From NCBI GenBank assembly GCA_900468535.1, contig UBTY01000023.1, forward strand, positions 124,001 through 188,000: a DNA stretch of 64,000 nt, read 5' to 3'. Numbering within the stretch: position 1 is the first letter of the stretch; the number at the start of each line of letters is the position of its first letter. Below, piece by piece: positions 32,490-43,203 of the stretch. The position numbers and the translations under genes are program-made. The notes under the pieces were generated by a model. It did no database searches and was not told where the DNA came from. It saw only the letters and a list, made by a program, of their open reading frames with translations. This DNA comes from Hyphomicrobiales bacterium. Lineage in GTDB: Bacteria > Pseudomonadota > Alphaproteobacteria > Rhizobiales > Rhizobiaceae.

Positions 32490-34490
32490 CTAGAGCGTCC
32501 GCAACTCGGCAAATCGGCCAGCGAAGGGAGAATCCGAGCGATAGAAGACTGGAGGTTCGCCGAGCGGCGAAGCGACCGTTATCTCCTTGCCGCCGCTATA
32601 CTGCTCGCCACTCCATGCGTGCGTCCAGCTGGAACCTTCCGGCAGGTAGACGGTGCGCTCGCTTTGGGCCGCCTGCCAGATCGGCGCGACCAGCATGTCG
32701 GAGCCATAGAGGTAGCTGTCCTGGATCGCGTAGGTGTTGCGGTCGTGTTCATAGTGCAAGAACAGCGGTCGCTGCACCGGCAGCCCCTTGGCCGCGGCTT
32801 CGGCCGAGAGCGCTTTCAAGTAGGGAGCCAGATGAACGTAGATACCGGTCATGCGGGCAAAGTGCGCAAGCACTTCCGGGTCCTGATCGATCTGCACGTT
32901 GTCGCGTGGACGGTTGCCTTCGTGGCTCCGCATCACAGGTGTAAAGGCCGCCATCTCGGCCCAACGCATCAGAAGCTCGGGGGTGCGGACGTTGCCAAAC
33001 AGGCTGGTATATCCGCCGATATCGGAGTGGTGGTAGGCGTTGCCCAGCAGGCCGGCGGACAGAGCCGCGCAGATAACGGTCACAAGGCCGTCATGGCGGG
33101 AGAAGTCGACCGACTGGTCACCGCCCCACAGAAGCGGGCAGTGCTTCTGCACGCCAGTGTAACCAGCACGCATAAAGAAGAGCGCTTCGCCGGTCTTGCC
33201 GCGACTTGCTACCGCCTTGGCATTCACTTCTGCCCACAGCGTCGGCCACTGATTGTGCATCAGCTTCGCGTCGACGCCATTTGCCAGCTCGACGTCGATC
33301 GGCAAGTATTCGCCAAAATCCGCCATCCAGCCCGACAGTCCGTAGTCCAGCATCTTGCCGCCGATTACGGAATCGGCAAACCAATCGGCCGCCGCCGGGT
33401 TGGTGAAATCGACAACACCGCAGTCAAACTCGCCAAAGTCCACGAGGGCGGTGCGGCCAAACTCGTCCTTCGCAAAGTAGCCGGCTTTCTCGGCTTCCTC
33501 GAACAAGGGTCCATCGACGCAGAGATAGGGGTTGACGTAGCCGAGGAAACGAACGCCCTCGTCGTGGAGTTGGGCAATGCGCTGGCGCAGACCAGGATAG
33601 CGTTCTTCATTCGCCTGCCAGTCCCAAAACAGCCGGGCGCCGAAGGATGTGTGGCGAAGTCCAACCCAATCCTCACACCAAAGACCGGAAACCTTGACCC
33701 CGGCTTCCTTCATCTTCTCAAGGCGGGTGAACGAGTTCGTGCCGTCCTTGAGACCGATGATTGCGCCGTTGTAGATCCACTCTGGCAGCTGTGGCTGTCG
33801 GCCAAAGCGTGCGGAGAGAATTTCCACGAGTTCAACGAAGGTCGCTGCTGCGTAGAACTCGATACGCTCGGGCACCGCCCAGGCTTCGATCTCATGAAAG
33901 GTCTTGCGCCGGAAGTCGAATACTGAATAAGCGCTCGTCTCGACATGCAGGGCGTATCGGTGGGACGAGATATAGGTCGGCTGCGGGTAGTTGGTGTTAT
34001 AGTAGTCTCCGCCCGCCTTGCCTTCGACATTCGACTTGAACGTGATCTCGCTCGTCTTGTCGCGGCCGACGCCGGGTTCGGATGTCCAGAGCGGGAAGCG
34101 GCGCCCGCGCATGTCGAAATAGGACATCTGCTCGCCGCCGCCCCAGACATGCTCGTCATGGTCCGCAACAACGCGCATCCAGAACCGGTTGATCGACGGA
34201 TCTTCAGCCGAGAATTCCAGCGCCGTGTCCGTGAGCCTGATCACGAGACGTGCGGGCTGTCCTTCACGCTCGCATAGCGTCACCGTATCGCCATCGACAA
34301 CCGCGTAACGCAGTGCACTGCGTTCGATCACGTAGTCCTCGATGTCGAAGTTGCCGCGATACATGTCCATGCGCTCATCGCCGTGGCCGACATAGAATGC
34401 AGGCGTCGAGGCGGTGTGACGCAGGATGGCATGGCCGTTCAGTGAAATGGTGAAGCCAGTGGGTGTTGTCTCGAGTTTCATATCCGTCAT
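32490..34490 (-). CDS. GH31 sulfoquinovosidase (YihQ-like)
   Basis: A 666-aa GH31 enzyme much closer to E. coli YihQ than to ordinary alpha-glucosidases: GVKVSGLWCEDWVGLRHTSFG, then R286 and W289 in ARLFWDW at the positions of the YihQ sulfonate-binding Arg and Trp, nucleophile Asp391 in GWMADFGEYLP, acid/base Asp458 in WGGDQSVDFS (the same 67-residue spacing as D405/D472 of YihQ) and Tyr494 in HHSDIGGYTSLF. It cleaves sulfoquinovosides such as sulfoquinovosyl glycerol from plant sulfolipid to sulfoquinovose. No signal peptide, so it acts after uptake. Confidence 0.93.
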   Translation of the reverse strand: MTDMKLETTPTGFTISLNGHAILRHTASTPAFYVGHGDERMDMYRGNFDIEDYVIERSALRYAVVDGDTVTLCEREGQPARLVIRLTDTALEFSAEDPSINRFWMRVVADHDEHVWGGGEQMSYFDMRGRRFPLWTSEPGVGRDKTSEITFKSNVEGKAGGDYYNTNYPQPTYISSHRYALHVETSAYSVFDFRRKTFHEIEAWAVPERIEFYAAATFVELVEILSARFGRQPQLPEWIYNGAIIGLKDGTNSFTRLEKMKEAGVKVSGLWCEDWVGLRHTSFGARLFWDWQANEERYPGLRQRIAQLHDEGVRFLGYVNPYLCVDGPLFEEAEKAGYFAKDEFGRTALVDFGEFDCGVVDFTNPAAADWFADSVIGGKMLDYGLSGWMADFGEYLPIDVELANGVDAKLMHNQWPTLWAEVNAKAVASRGKTGEALFFMRAGYTGVQKHCPLLWGGDQSVDFSRHDGLVTVICAALSAGLLGNAYHHSDIGGYTSLFGNVRTPELLMRWAEMAAFTPVMRSHEGNRPRDNVQIDQDPEVLAHFARMTGIYVHLAPYLKALSAEAAAKGLPVQRPLFLHYEHDRNTYAIQDSYLYGSDMLVAPIWQAAQSERTVYLPEGSSWTHAWSGEQYSGGKEITVASPLGEPPVFYRSDSPFAGRFAELRTL

Positions 34491-34492
34491 GC

Positions 34493-35257
34493 TCAGTTTT
34501 GTGTAAGGCCAGCGTCGACGACGAAGTTCGCGCCCGTGCAGCCGGCGCTCTCGTCGGAACCAAGGAAGAGCGCCATGCGGGCGACGTGCGTTGCGTCGAG
34601 CCGGAATTTCAGGGCCTGCAGATCGATGAACTGCTGGTTTTGTTCGGGTGAGGTCCAGAGCTTTAGCTGCCGCTCGGTAACGATCGCGCCGGGCACGATG
34701 CAGTTGACGCGAATTCCAGAGGGTCCAAGCTCACGTGCCAGCGTCTTGGTCATGCCGTTGATAGCGGCCTTTGCCGTTGTATAGCCGACCATGCCCGGGC
34801 GACCGCGCATCCAGGAAATCGACCCCAGCATGATAACCGAGCCACGAGCCTGCTCTGCCATGAGACGGCTAGCTGCCTGGGTCGCAAAAAACTGATGATC
34901 GAGATTGAGCGCGAGCGCGCGGCGCCAATAGTCCGGCTCGACGTCGCCGATTGCGTGGCGATCGTCCTTGCCGGCGTTATTGATCAGCACGTCGATAGCA
35001 CCACGCCTGTCTTCGACAGCGCCGATCGTGCTCCGTAACCGATCGATATCCGTAATGTCGCAGGCGTGGAATTCGGCCCCCGTCGCCGCCGCGGTGCGAG
35101 CGCCGCCTTCGGCATCTATGTCGATAAACGATACCTTTGCGCCCTGCTCGGCAAAGGCTTTGACCATTTCTCCGCCGATGCCCGATGCACCGCCGGTGAT
35201 CAGCACATTGCGGCCATTGAGCGAGGCGTAGCGGACGGAATCATAAGGCGACGACAT
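34493..35257 (-). CDS. SDR dehydrogenase, probable sulfoquinovose 1-dehydrogenase
   Basis: A 254-aa classical SDR: TGGASGIGG (dinucleotide loop), INNAGKDD, catalytic Ser in MLGSISW, YTTAK and the PGAIVTERQ segment. In sulfo-ED clusters an SDR of this type oxidises sulfoquinovose to 6-deoxy-6-sulfo-gluconolactone with NAD+. The position between the lactonase and sulfoquinovosidase genes, with gaps of 9 and 2 bases, supports this. Confidence 0.88.
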   Translation of the reverse strand: MSSPYDSVRYASLNGRNVLITGGASGIGGEMVKAFAEQGAKVSFIDIDAEGGARTAAATGAEFHACDITDIDRLRSTIGAVEDRRGAIDVLINNAGKDDRHAIGDVEPDYWRRALALNLDHQFFATQAASRLMAEQARGSVIMLGSISWMRGRPGMVGYTTAKAAINGMTKTLARELGPSGIRVNCIVPGAIVTERQLKLWTSPEQNQQFIDLQALKFRLDATHVARMALFLGSDESAGCTGANFVVDAGLTQN

Positions 35258-35266
35258 GAGAGGATC

Positions 35267-36160
35267 TCACACTTCGGGGTCAAACAGGGCTTTGGGAAGG
35301 CCGGCGACGTCGGTGCGCATCGAAAACAGCGCTCCCGACAGCGGGTATTTGGCAAGCTCGGCGTCGGAGCGCCCGACGCGCGCGCTGGTACAATAGAGCG
35401 TCTTCATATCCGCTCCGCCGAACGTCACCATGGTCGGGCAGAGAGCCGGGACGGCATACTCCGCCAGCATGTTACCGTCAGGATCGTAGCGCTGGACGCG
35501 TCCGCCTTCGAAAAGCGCCGTCCAATAGCAGCCCTCAACGTCGACTGCGCCGCCGTCCGGCCTGCCCTTGTCGGTATCGTTCCCGAACTTGGCAAAGACC
35601 TGCCGATTGCTGGCCGTGCCGCGCGTCGGATCATAATCGAAGGTGTAGAGCGTGTAACGAAGCGTGTCGGAGTGATAGAGCCGCTTTCCATCCGGCGAAA
35701 ATGCGACGCCGTTCGAGGTCAGGAGGCCGGAAGCGAGCTTGGCAAGCCGGTCGCGATCGAACCGGTAAAGGCTGGCGATCCCACGCTCCCGCGTCTCGTC
35801 GACAGTGCCGGCGACAAAGCGCCCGGCCGGATCGACCATGCCGTCATTGAAGCGACTGATCGCCTGGTCTTCGGGATTGTCGGCAAGCTTGCGCAGGAGT
35901 GCGCCTTTTTCGTCGAGAAGCCATAGGCCGGAGCGGAGGCCGGCAATGAACCCGCCGCCCTTCGCGAGCCCGATGCATCCGACCTCCTCTGGCAATTCCA
36001 TTGCCGTGAATTGCTGCGACAGCGGATCGAAGCGGTGGATCCGGCAGGCTTTGATATCGACGAAATAAAGCACCTGTTCGGCGACTGACCACAACGGGCA
36101 TTCGCCAAGGAGAGTATTCGCCTCAAGAACGGATGTGAAGCCGGTGCTCACCGTCGCCAC
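35267..36160 (-). CDS. SMP-30/gluconolactonase family, probable 6-deoxy-6-sulfogluconolactonase
   Basis: A 297-aa six-bladed SMP-30/gluconolactonase beta-propeller: LGECPLWSVAEQVLYFVDIKACRIHRFD carries the metal-ligand Glu, with SRFNDGMVDPAGRFVAGTV, TSNGVAFSPDGKRLYHSDTL and KGRPDGGAVDVEGCYW supplying further ligands. It would hydrolyse the sulfonated lactone to sulfogluconate. GTG start 1 base after the aldolase stop. Confidence 0.88.
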   Translation of the reverse strand: MATVSTGFTSVLEANTLLGECPLWSVAEQVLYFVDIKACRIHRFDPLSQQFTAMELPEEVGCIGLAKGGGFIAGLRSGLWLLDEKGALLRKLADNPEDQAISRFNDGMVDPAGRFVAGTVDETRERGIASLYRFDRDRLAKLASGLLTSNGVAFSPDGKRLYHSDTLRYTLYTFDYDPTRGTASNRQVFAKFGNDTDKGRPDGGAVDVEGCYWTALFEGGRVQRYDPDGNMLAEYAVPALCPTMVTFGGADMKTLYCTSARVGRSDAELAKYPLSGALFSMRTDVAGLPKALFDPEV

Positions 36161-36161
36161 C

Positions 36162-36962
36162 TCAGTAGGCAGCGGCCGGCAATGCCGGCTTGGCCGCGCT
36201 ACCGTTCAAGACGCCAAGCCATTCGTTGGCGCGGCCGGTCATCATGGCAAGATCGGAGGCGATCGCCGCAAAGCTGTAGCCGTATCCGATGAACCTCTGA
36301 ACCATCTCGGGATTGGGACCGACGATGCCGATCGGCTTGCCGGCGGAACGTGCGTCCTTCGCGGCTTTCTCGATCAGCACCTGAACCTCGGGATGAGCGA
36401 TATTGCCGATATGCCCCATGGCGGCCGAAAGATCACCCGGGCCGACGAATACACCGTCAATGCCGTCGACGGCCGCGATCTCCGGTAGCCGCTCGATCGC
36501 TTCAGGCGTTTCGAGTTGCACGATCGTGCAGATCTGATCGTTGGCACGCTTCAGATAGTCGGGGATCGTGCCGAACTTCGAGCCACGGTGAACGGCCGCG
36601 ACGCCGCGGACGCCAAGCGGAGGGTAGCGCGTGTAGGAAGCAGCCGCCTTCGCCTCATCAGCCGTCTGGACGAAGGGCAGCATGACGGTGCGTGCACCAG
36701 CGTCGAGGACCCGCTTGACCAGCACCTGATCATTCCAGGCAAGGCGAACGACGGGTTCGGCCGGCGTGCAGCCCACGGCCCGCAGGATCTGGGCAAGATC
36801 GGAGACCTCGATCGGCACGTGCTCCATGTCGACCACGAGAAAATCGAAGCCTATGTAGCCAAGGGCCTCTGCCGTCGAGGGCGCTGCGGCCATCAGCCAG
36901 GTACCCAGAGGAGTGCGTTCGCCAGCTTCAATCCAGCTCTTGAAATTGTTGGTGAGGCTCAT
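36162..36962 (-). CDS. HpcH/HpaI-family aldolase, probable KDSG aldolase
   Basis: A 266-aa class II aldolase of the HpcH/HpaI family: GTWLMAAAPSTAEALGYIGFDFLVVDMEHVP, VVRLAWNDQVLVKRVLDAGARTVMLPFVQ, VQLETPEAIERLPEIAAVDGIDGVFVGPGDLSAAMG with the metal-binding Glu and Asp. In sulfo-ED it splits 2-keto-3,6-dideoxy-6-sulfogluconate (KDSG) to pyruvate and sulfolactaldehyde. The assignment relies on the surrounding pathway genes. Confidence 0.88.
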   Translation of the reverse strand: MSLTNNFKSWIEAGERTPLGTWLMAAAPSTAEALGYIGFDFLVVDMEHVPIEVSDLAQILRAVGCTPAEPVVRLAWNDQVLVKRVLDAGARTVMLPFVQTADEAKAAASYTRYPPLGVRGVAAVHRGSKFGTIPDYLKRANDQICTIVQLETPEAIERLPEIAAVDGIDGVFVGPGDLSAAMGHIGNIAHPEVQVLIEKAAKDARSAGKPIGIVGPNPEMVQRFIGYGYSFAAIASDLAMMTGRANEWLGVLNGSAAKPALPAAAY

Positions 36963-36972
36963 GCTCGTGTCC

Positions 36973-38718
36973 TTAGAAAATGACCGGATCCGGCACGACG
37001 GCCGTTCCGCTCAGGAAATCGAAATCGCAACCCTGATCTGCCTGGCTGACATGCTGCTGGTAGAGAGCAGCAAACGAGCGCTGGTAGACGGGGGCCGTAG
37101 GCTTCCACTCGCGACGGCGCCGTTCGAGTTCCGCCTCGTCGACCTTCATGTTGATGGAGCCGGCAGCAACGTCGAGTTCGACCATGTCGCCGGTCTTCAG
37201 CAGGGCAAGTGGGCCGCCAATCGCTGCCTCTGGAGAGACGTGCAGGATGCAGGTGCCGTAATGCGTGCCGCTCATGCGCCCGTCGCAGATGCGCACCATG
37301 TCGCGTACGCCCTGCTTGAGGAGCTTCTTCGGGATCGGCAGGTTGCCCCACTCCGGCATGCCGGGCGCCCCGACAGGGCCGGCATTGCGAAGGACGATGA
37401 CAGTGTCTTCGGTGATGTCGAGATCGGGATCATCGAGGATCTTGTTCATCACGGCAGGATTGTCGAAGACAATCGCCGGACCGACGTGCTTCAGGAATTT
37501 CGGATTGGCCGCCGACGACTTCATCACAGCGCCATTGGGCGCGAGGTTGCCGCGCAGCACCTCGAGTGTCTTGCCGCGCGACAGCGGCACGACGGGATTG
37601 TCTTCACCGCGGATGATATCGTCGTTCCAGCATTCGGCATCCGAGATGTTGTCACCGAGCGTGCGTCCGTTCACGGTCAGGCAGCCAAGCTCCAGCCGAT
37701 GAGAAAACTTCTTCAGGAGCGCCAGCAATCCGCCCGCGAAATAGAAATCCTCCATCAGGAACTCGCCCGACGGGAACACATTGGCCGCGACCGGAACCTT
37801 TGCGGCCATAGCCGCCATGTCGTCGAGCGTGAGAGAAACACCGGCACGCTTGGCCATCGCGATCAGGTGGACGGCGGCATTGGTCGAGCCGCCGAGCGCC
37901 ATATAGGCGACAAGTCCATTGAGGAAGCTTGCGCGATTGAGAATGTTCGAAGGCTTCAGATCCTCCCAGACCATCTCGACGATCCGCACGCCACAGGCAG
38001 ACGCCATGCGCGGATGCCCGGAATCGACCGCCGGGATCGAGGAGGCGCCAGGCAGCGTCAGCCCCATGGCGTCGACGATCGAGGTCATTGTCGAGGCCGT
38101 GCCGATGGTGTTGCAGGTGCCCGCCGAGCGGGTCATGCGGCTTTCGAGATCGACCCAGTCTGACTGGGTGATATTTCCGGCGCGCAGTTCGTCCCAGTAT
38201 TTCTTGGTGTGGGTGCCCGCGCCTGTCTTCGTTCCGCGCCATTGTCCATTCGACATCGGACCGGCTGGACAGAAGATGACTGGAATGTCCATCGAGATCG
38301 CACCCATCAGGAGCGCCGGCGTGGACTTGTCGCAGCCGCCAAGCAGAACGGCACCATCGATCGGATGCGATCGCAGCAGTTCCTCGCATTCCATCGCCAG
38401 GAAGTTGCGATAGAGCATGGTGGTCGGCTTGACCATGACCTCACCGACCGAAAGGGCCGGCATCTCCACCGGGTAACCGCCAGCCTGCCAGACGCCACGC
38501 TTGACCGCCTCGGCGCGGTCGCGCAAATGGGCGTGGCACGGGCTCATCTCGCTCCAGGTATTGATGATGCCGATGACCGGCCGTCCCAGGAACTCGTCGC
38601 GGCGCATGCCCATTTGCTGGGTACGCTGGCGATGCGCGAAACCACGCATGTCATCGGAGGCAAACCAGCGCTGGCTGCGCAGATCGGCAAGATCACGTTT
38701 TGCTTTCACGCCGGTCAT
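36973..38718 (-). CDS. IlvD/Edd-family dehydratase, probable 6-deoxy-6-sulfogluconate dehydratase
   Basis: A 581-aa protein from ATG 38718, which overlaps the permease stop (ATGA); the longer frame upstream is not family-like. It has IlvD/Edd iron-sulfur cysteines in LLGGCDKSTPALLMG and SAGTCNTIGTASTM, plus YMALGGSTNAAVHLIA and ICDGRMSGTHYG. Length and motifs match pentonate/sugar-acid dehydratases more than branched-chain IlvD. In this operon it would dehydrate sulfogluconate to the 2-keto-3-deoxy product cleaved by the aldolase. Confidence 0.9.
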   Translation of the reverse strand: MTGVKAKRDLADLRSQRWFASDDMRGFAHRQRTQQMGMRRDEFLGRPVIGIINTWSEMSPCHAHLRDRAEAVKRGVWQAGGYPVEMPALSVGEVMVKPTTMLYRNFLAMECEELLRSHPIDGAVLLGGCDKSTPALLMGAISMDIPVIFCPAGPMSNGQWRGTKTGAGTHTKKYWDELRAGNITQSDWVDLESRMTRSAGTCNTIGTASTMTSIVDAMGLTLPGASSIPAVDSGHPRMASACGVRIVEMVWEDLKPSNILNRASFLNGLVAYMALGGSTNAAVHLIAMAKRAGVSLTLDDMAAMAAKVPVAANVFPSGEFLMEDFYFAGGLLALLKKFSHRLELGCLTVNGRTLGDNISDAECWNDDIIRGEDNPVVPLSRGKTLEVLRGNLAPNGAVMKSSAANPKFLKHVGPAIVFDNPAVMNKILDDPDLDITEDTVIVLRNAGPVGAPGMPEWGNLPIPKKLLKQGVRDMVRICDGRMSGTHYGTCILHVSPEAAIGGPLALLKTGDMVELDVAAGSINMKVDEAELERRRREWKPTAPVYQRSFAALYQQHVSQADQGCDFDFLSGTAVVPDPVIF

Positions 38719-39569
38719 CCCTTGATACCACCTGCTGTCAGACCGGACACAACGCGCTCCTGGAAGATAACGATCAGGACGGCGACAGGCACGATGCCGA
38801 CCACGAGTGCGGCCGAAATCACCGGCCACGGGAATGCAAACTCGCCTTGATAGAGCTGAATGCCGACCGGAAGCGTGCGAAGCTGCGGATTTGAGTTGAA
38901 CGACAGGGCGAGAAGGAATTCGTCCCAAGCGTTGACGAAGGCGAGGATGCCGGCGGTAAAGACGCCAGGTGCACAGAGCGGCACCACCACCTTGAACAGC
39001 GCGCCAAGCCGCGTGCAGCCGTCGATCATCGCGGCGTTCTCAAGATCGCGCGGAATTCCCTCAAAGAACGACACCAGCATCAGCGTGCACACCGGCAGGC
39101 TGAGGACCGTGTATGGCAAGACCAGTGCCGTCCAGCTGTTGAGGAGGTTCAGCGTCCGCATGATTTCGAAGAGCGGGACGAGCAACGTCACCAGCGGGAA
39201 CGTCGAGACAGCGATGATGGCTGCGAGAATGAGCCCGCGACGCTTCAGGTTCAGGCGTGCAAGAGCGTAGGCTGCCAGCACCGACACCAGTAGCGTCAAC
39301 ATGGTCGACAGGAGCGCCACCATGAGACTGTTGAACAGAAACAGGTGAAGCGGCTGGTCCGAAAAGGCCTGCATATAGTTCTGCAGCGTCGGCGCGTGCG
39401 GAAACCATGTGATCGGCTTGGCGGTCAGCTCACCTTCCGTTTTCAGCGAGGTGAACAGGATCCACAGCGCTGGAAACATGCCGTTGACGAGCAGGATGAT
39501 GGCGGCGATTGCGCGAAGCGGCTTGCCGGAAAGGAGGCTGCCAGACCCCGATGCAGTGGTGGTGGTCAT
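38715..39569 (-). CDS. ABC transporter permease, carbohydrate MalG type
   Basis: A 284-aa permease with six predicted membrane segments, LFTSLKTEGELTAKPITWFPHAPTLQNY near the N-terminus and the EAA motif FFEGIPRDLENAAMIDGCTRLGALFKVVVPL. It pairs with the MalF-type permease encoded 4 bases upstream to import sulfoquinovosides. The dehydratase ATG overlaps its stop, linking transport and catabolic genes. Confidence 0.92.
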   Translation of the reverse strand: MTTTTASGSGSLLSGKPLRAIAAIILLVNGMFPALWILFTSLKTEGELTAKPITWFPHAPTLQNYMQAFSDQPLHLFLFNSLMVALLSTMLTLLVSVLAAYALARLNLKRRGLILAAIIAVSTFPLVTLLVPLFEIMRTLNLLNSWTALVLPYTVLSLPVCTLMLVSFFEGIPRDLENAAMIDGCTRLGALFKVVVPLCAPGVFTAGILAFVNAWDEFLLALSFNSNPQLRTLPVGIQLYQGEFAFPWPVISAALVVGIVPVAVLIVIFQERVVSGLTAGGIKG

Positions 39570-39573
39570 TGCG

Positions 39574-40509
39574 TTACTCCTTGGTGCGGATCATGCGCAG
39601 GTAGACGGCGGTGACGCACATGGAGAGTGCGAACATCACGACGGCAAGCGCAGAGCCGTAACCGAGATCGAGGAAGGAGACGGTGTTCTGGTGGATGTAC
39701 ATGGCAAGTGTCGCCGTCGATGTACCGGGACCACCGCCCGTCATCATGTAAGGGATATCGAAGGTCTGCAGCGACGTGATCGTACGGAAGATCAGCGCAA
39801 CGACGATCGAAGGCTTCAGCAGCGGCAGCGTGATTTCGAAGAACTGGCGAAAACGACCGGCGCCGTCGACATCGGCTGCTTCGTACAGCGAACGCGGGAT
39901 CGTCTGCAGGCCGGCAAGGATGATCAGCGCCATGAAGGACGAAGTCTTCCAGATGATCGTCAGGCAGATTGCGGCGAAGGCCCAGTTCGGCGAATTGAAC
40001 CAGATGACACCCGGAAGACCGACGCGGTTCAGGATATCGTTGACCACGCCATATTCCGAATGGAAGAACCACGCGAAAATCAGGCCGGCAAAGGAAAGCG
40101 GAAGAGCCCATGGGATCAGAAGCGACAGGCGGACGGGCCACTGGGTTCGAAACGGCAGGTTGGCCATGAGGGCAAGTCCAAGTCCAACGATAAGCGCGCC
40201 CGGGACTGTGATTAGGGTAATGAGCACGGTGTTCCAGGTGGTTTCCCAGAAGACCGGATCGTCGATCATCAGCTGGTAGTTTTCGAAGCCGACAAACTCG
40301 GCCGGCAGGCCTGATGTCAGCGACAGGCTGAAGAAGCTCGTGTAGGCGAGCCGACAGACAGGGTAGACGATAATCAAGGCAAGCAGGAGTGCCGCCGGTG
40401 CAAGCAGGAGGATGGCCAACGATCTGTCACTGAGGTCCAGCCACCGCACCCATGCAGCCTGGCGCGGCTCGACATCGGCGCTGATCTTGAGGGAGGTTGT
40501 GGTCGCCAT
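39574..40509 (-). CDS. ABC transporter permease, carbohydrate MalF type
   Basis: A 311-aa permease with a longer N-terminus than its partner, LLLAPAALLLALIIVYPVCRLAYTSFFS as first membrane segment, FVGFENYQLMIDDPVFWETTWNT and the EAA loop AGLQTIPRSLYEAADVDGAGRFRQFFEITLPLLKPS. It is the second half of the sugar channel. Confidence 0.92.
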   Translation of the reverse strand: MATTTSLKISADVEPRQAAWVRWLDLSDRSLAILLLAPAALLLALIIVYPVCRLAYTSFFSLSLTSGLPAEFVGFENYQLMIDDPVFWETTWNTVLITLITVPGALIVGLGLALMANLPFRTQWPVRLSLLIPWALPLSFAGLIFAWFFHSEYGVVNDILNRVGLPGVIWFNSPNWAFAAICLTIIWKTSSFMALIILAGLQTIPRSLYEAADVDGAGRFRQFFEITLPLLKPSIVVALIFRTITSLQTFDIPYMMTGGGPGTSTATLAMYIHQNTVSFLDLGYGSALAVVMFALSMCVTAVYLRMIRTKE

Positions 40510-40541
40510 GGCAAGTGTTCCGGTCCATCGGGTGGTTTAGA

Positions 40542-40562
40542 AGGGCGACCGGAGGCCGCCCT
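40542..40562 (-). other. Intercistronic stem-loop after the sugar-binding-protein gene
   Basis: AGGGCG (40542-40547) pairs with CGCCCT (40557-40562) in the 63-base gap between the binding-protein stop and the permease start. No T-run. It is the third hairpin in this window directly following an ABC binding-protein gene. Confidence 0.5.
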
Positions 40563-40572
40563 CTTCGATTGA

Positions 40573-42937
<2,365 letters not shown>

Positions 42938-42994
42938 GATTTCCTCCCAAAGCGCGATGCAGTCTGTCACTCATCGCTGTATCAAGGTGGCTTC

Positions 42995-43010
42995 ATCATA
43001 GCGCTACGAT
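42995..43010. promoter_or_regulatory. LacI-type operator candidate, catabolic operon side
   Basis: ATCATAGCGCTACGAT is a 16-bp palindrome with a single mismatched pair and a central CG, the usual symmetry of LacI-family operators. It lies 58 bases upstream of the ATPase start codon. Confidence 0.5.
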
Positions 43011-43173
43011 TTACGAAGATCAAGACCCGATGTTTTTCGCGGCCTTCCGATGAGATAGACAGAACCCCATGAGATGTCACTGCCAACCAAATTGCTTATT
43101 TTCAATAGTTTAGTGAGTACGCGAAGAGAACCTACCTTGCATTCGCACCATTCACCGCCTATCATCATTGGAC

Positions 43174-43190
43174 TTTGCAGCGCTGCGAAA
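43174..43190. promoter_or_regulatory. LacI-type operator candidate, regulator side
   Basis: TTTGCAGCGCTGCGAAA contains the perfect 10-bp palindrome GCAGCGCTGC with partly matching flanks, and shares the AGCGCT centre with the site at 42995. It is 13 bases before the LacI-type gene, well placed for autorepression. Confidence 0.5.
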
Positions 43191-43203
43191 TTAGAGGCAA
43201 TCC

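Noticed and set aside
32409..33926. Plus-strand open frame of 505 codons opposite the sulfoquinovosidase gene
   Set aside because: Shadow of the GH31 gene, whose reading frame carries all active-site motifs.
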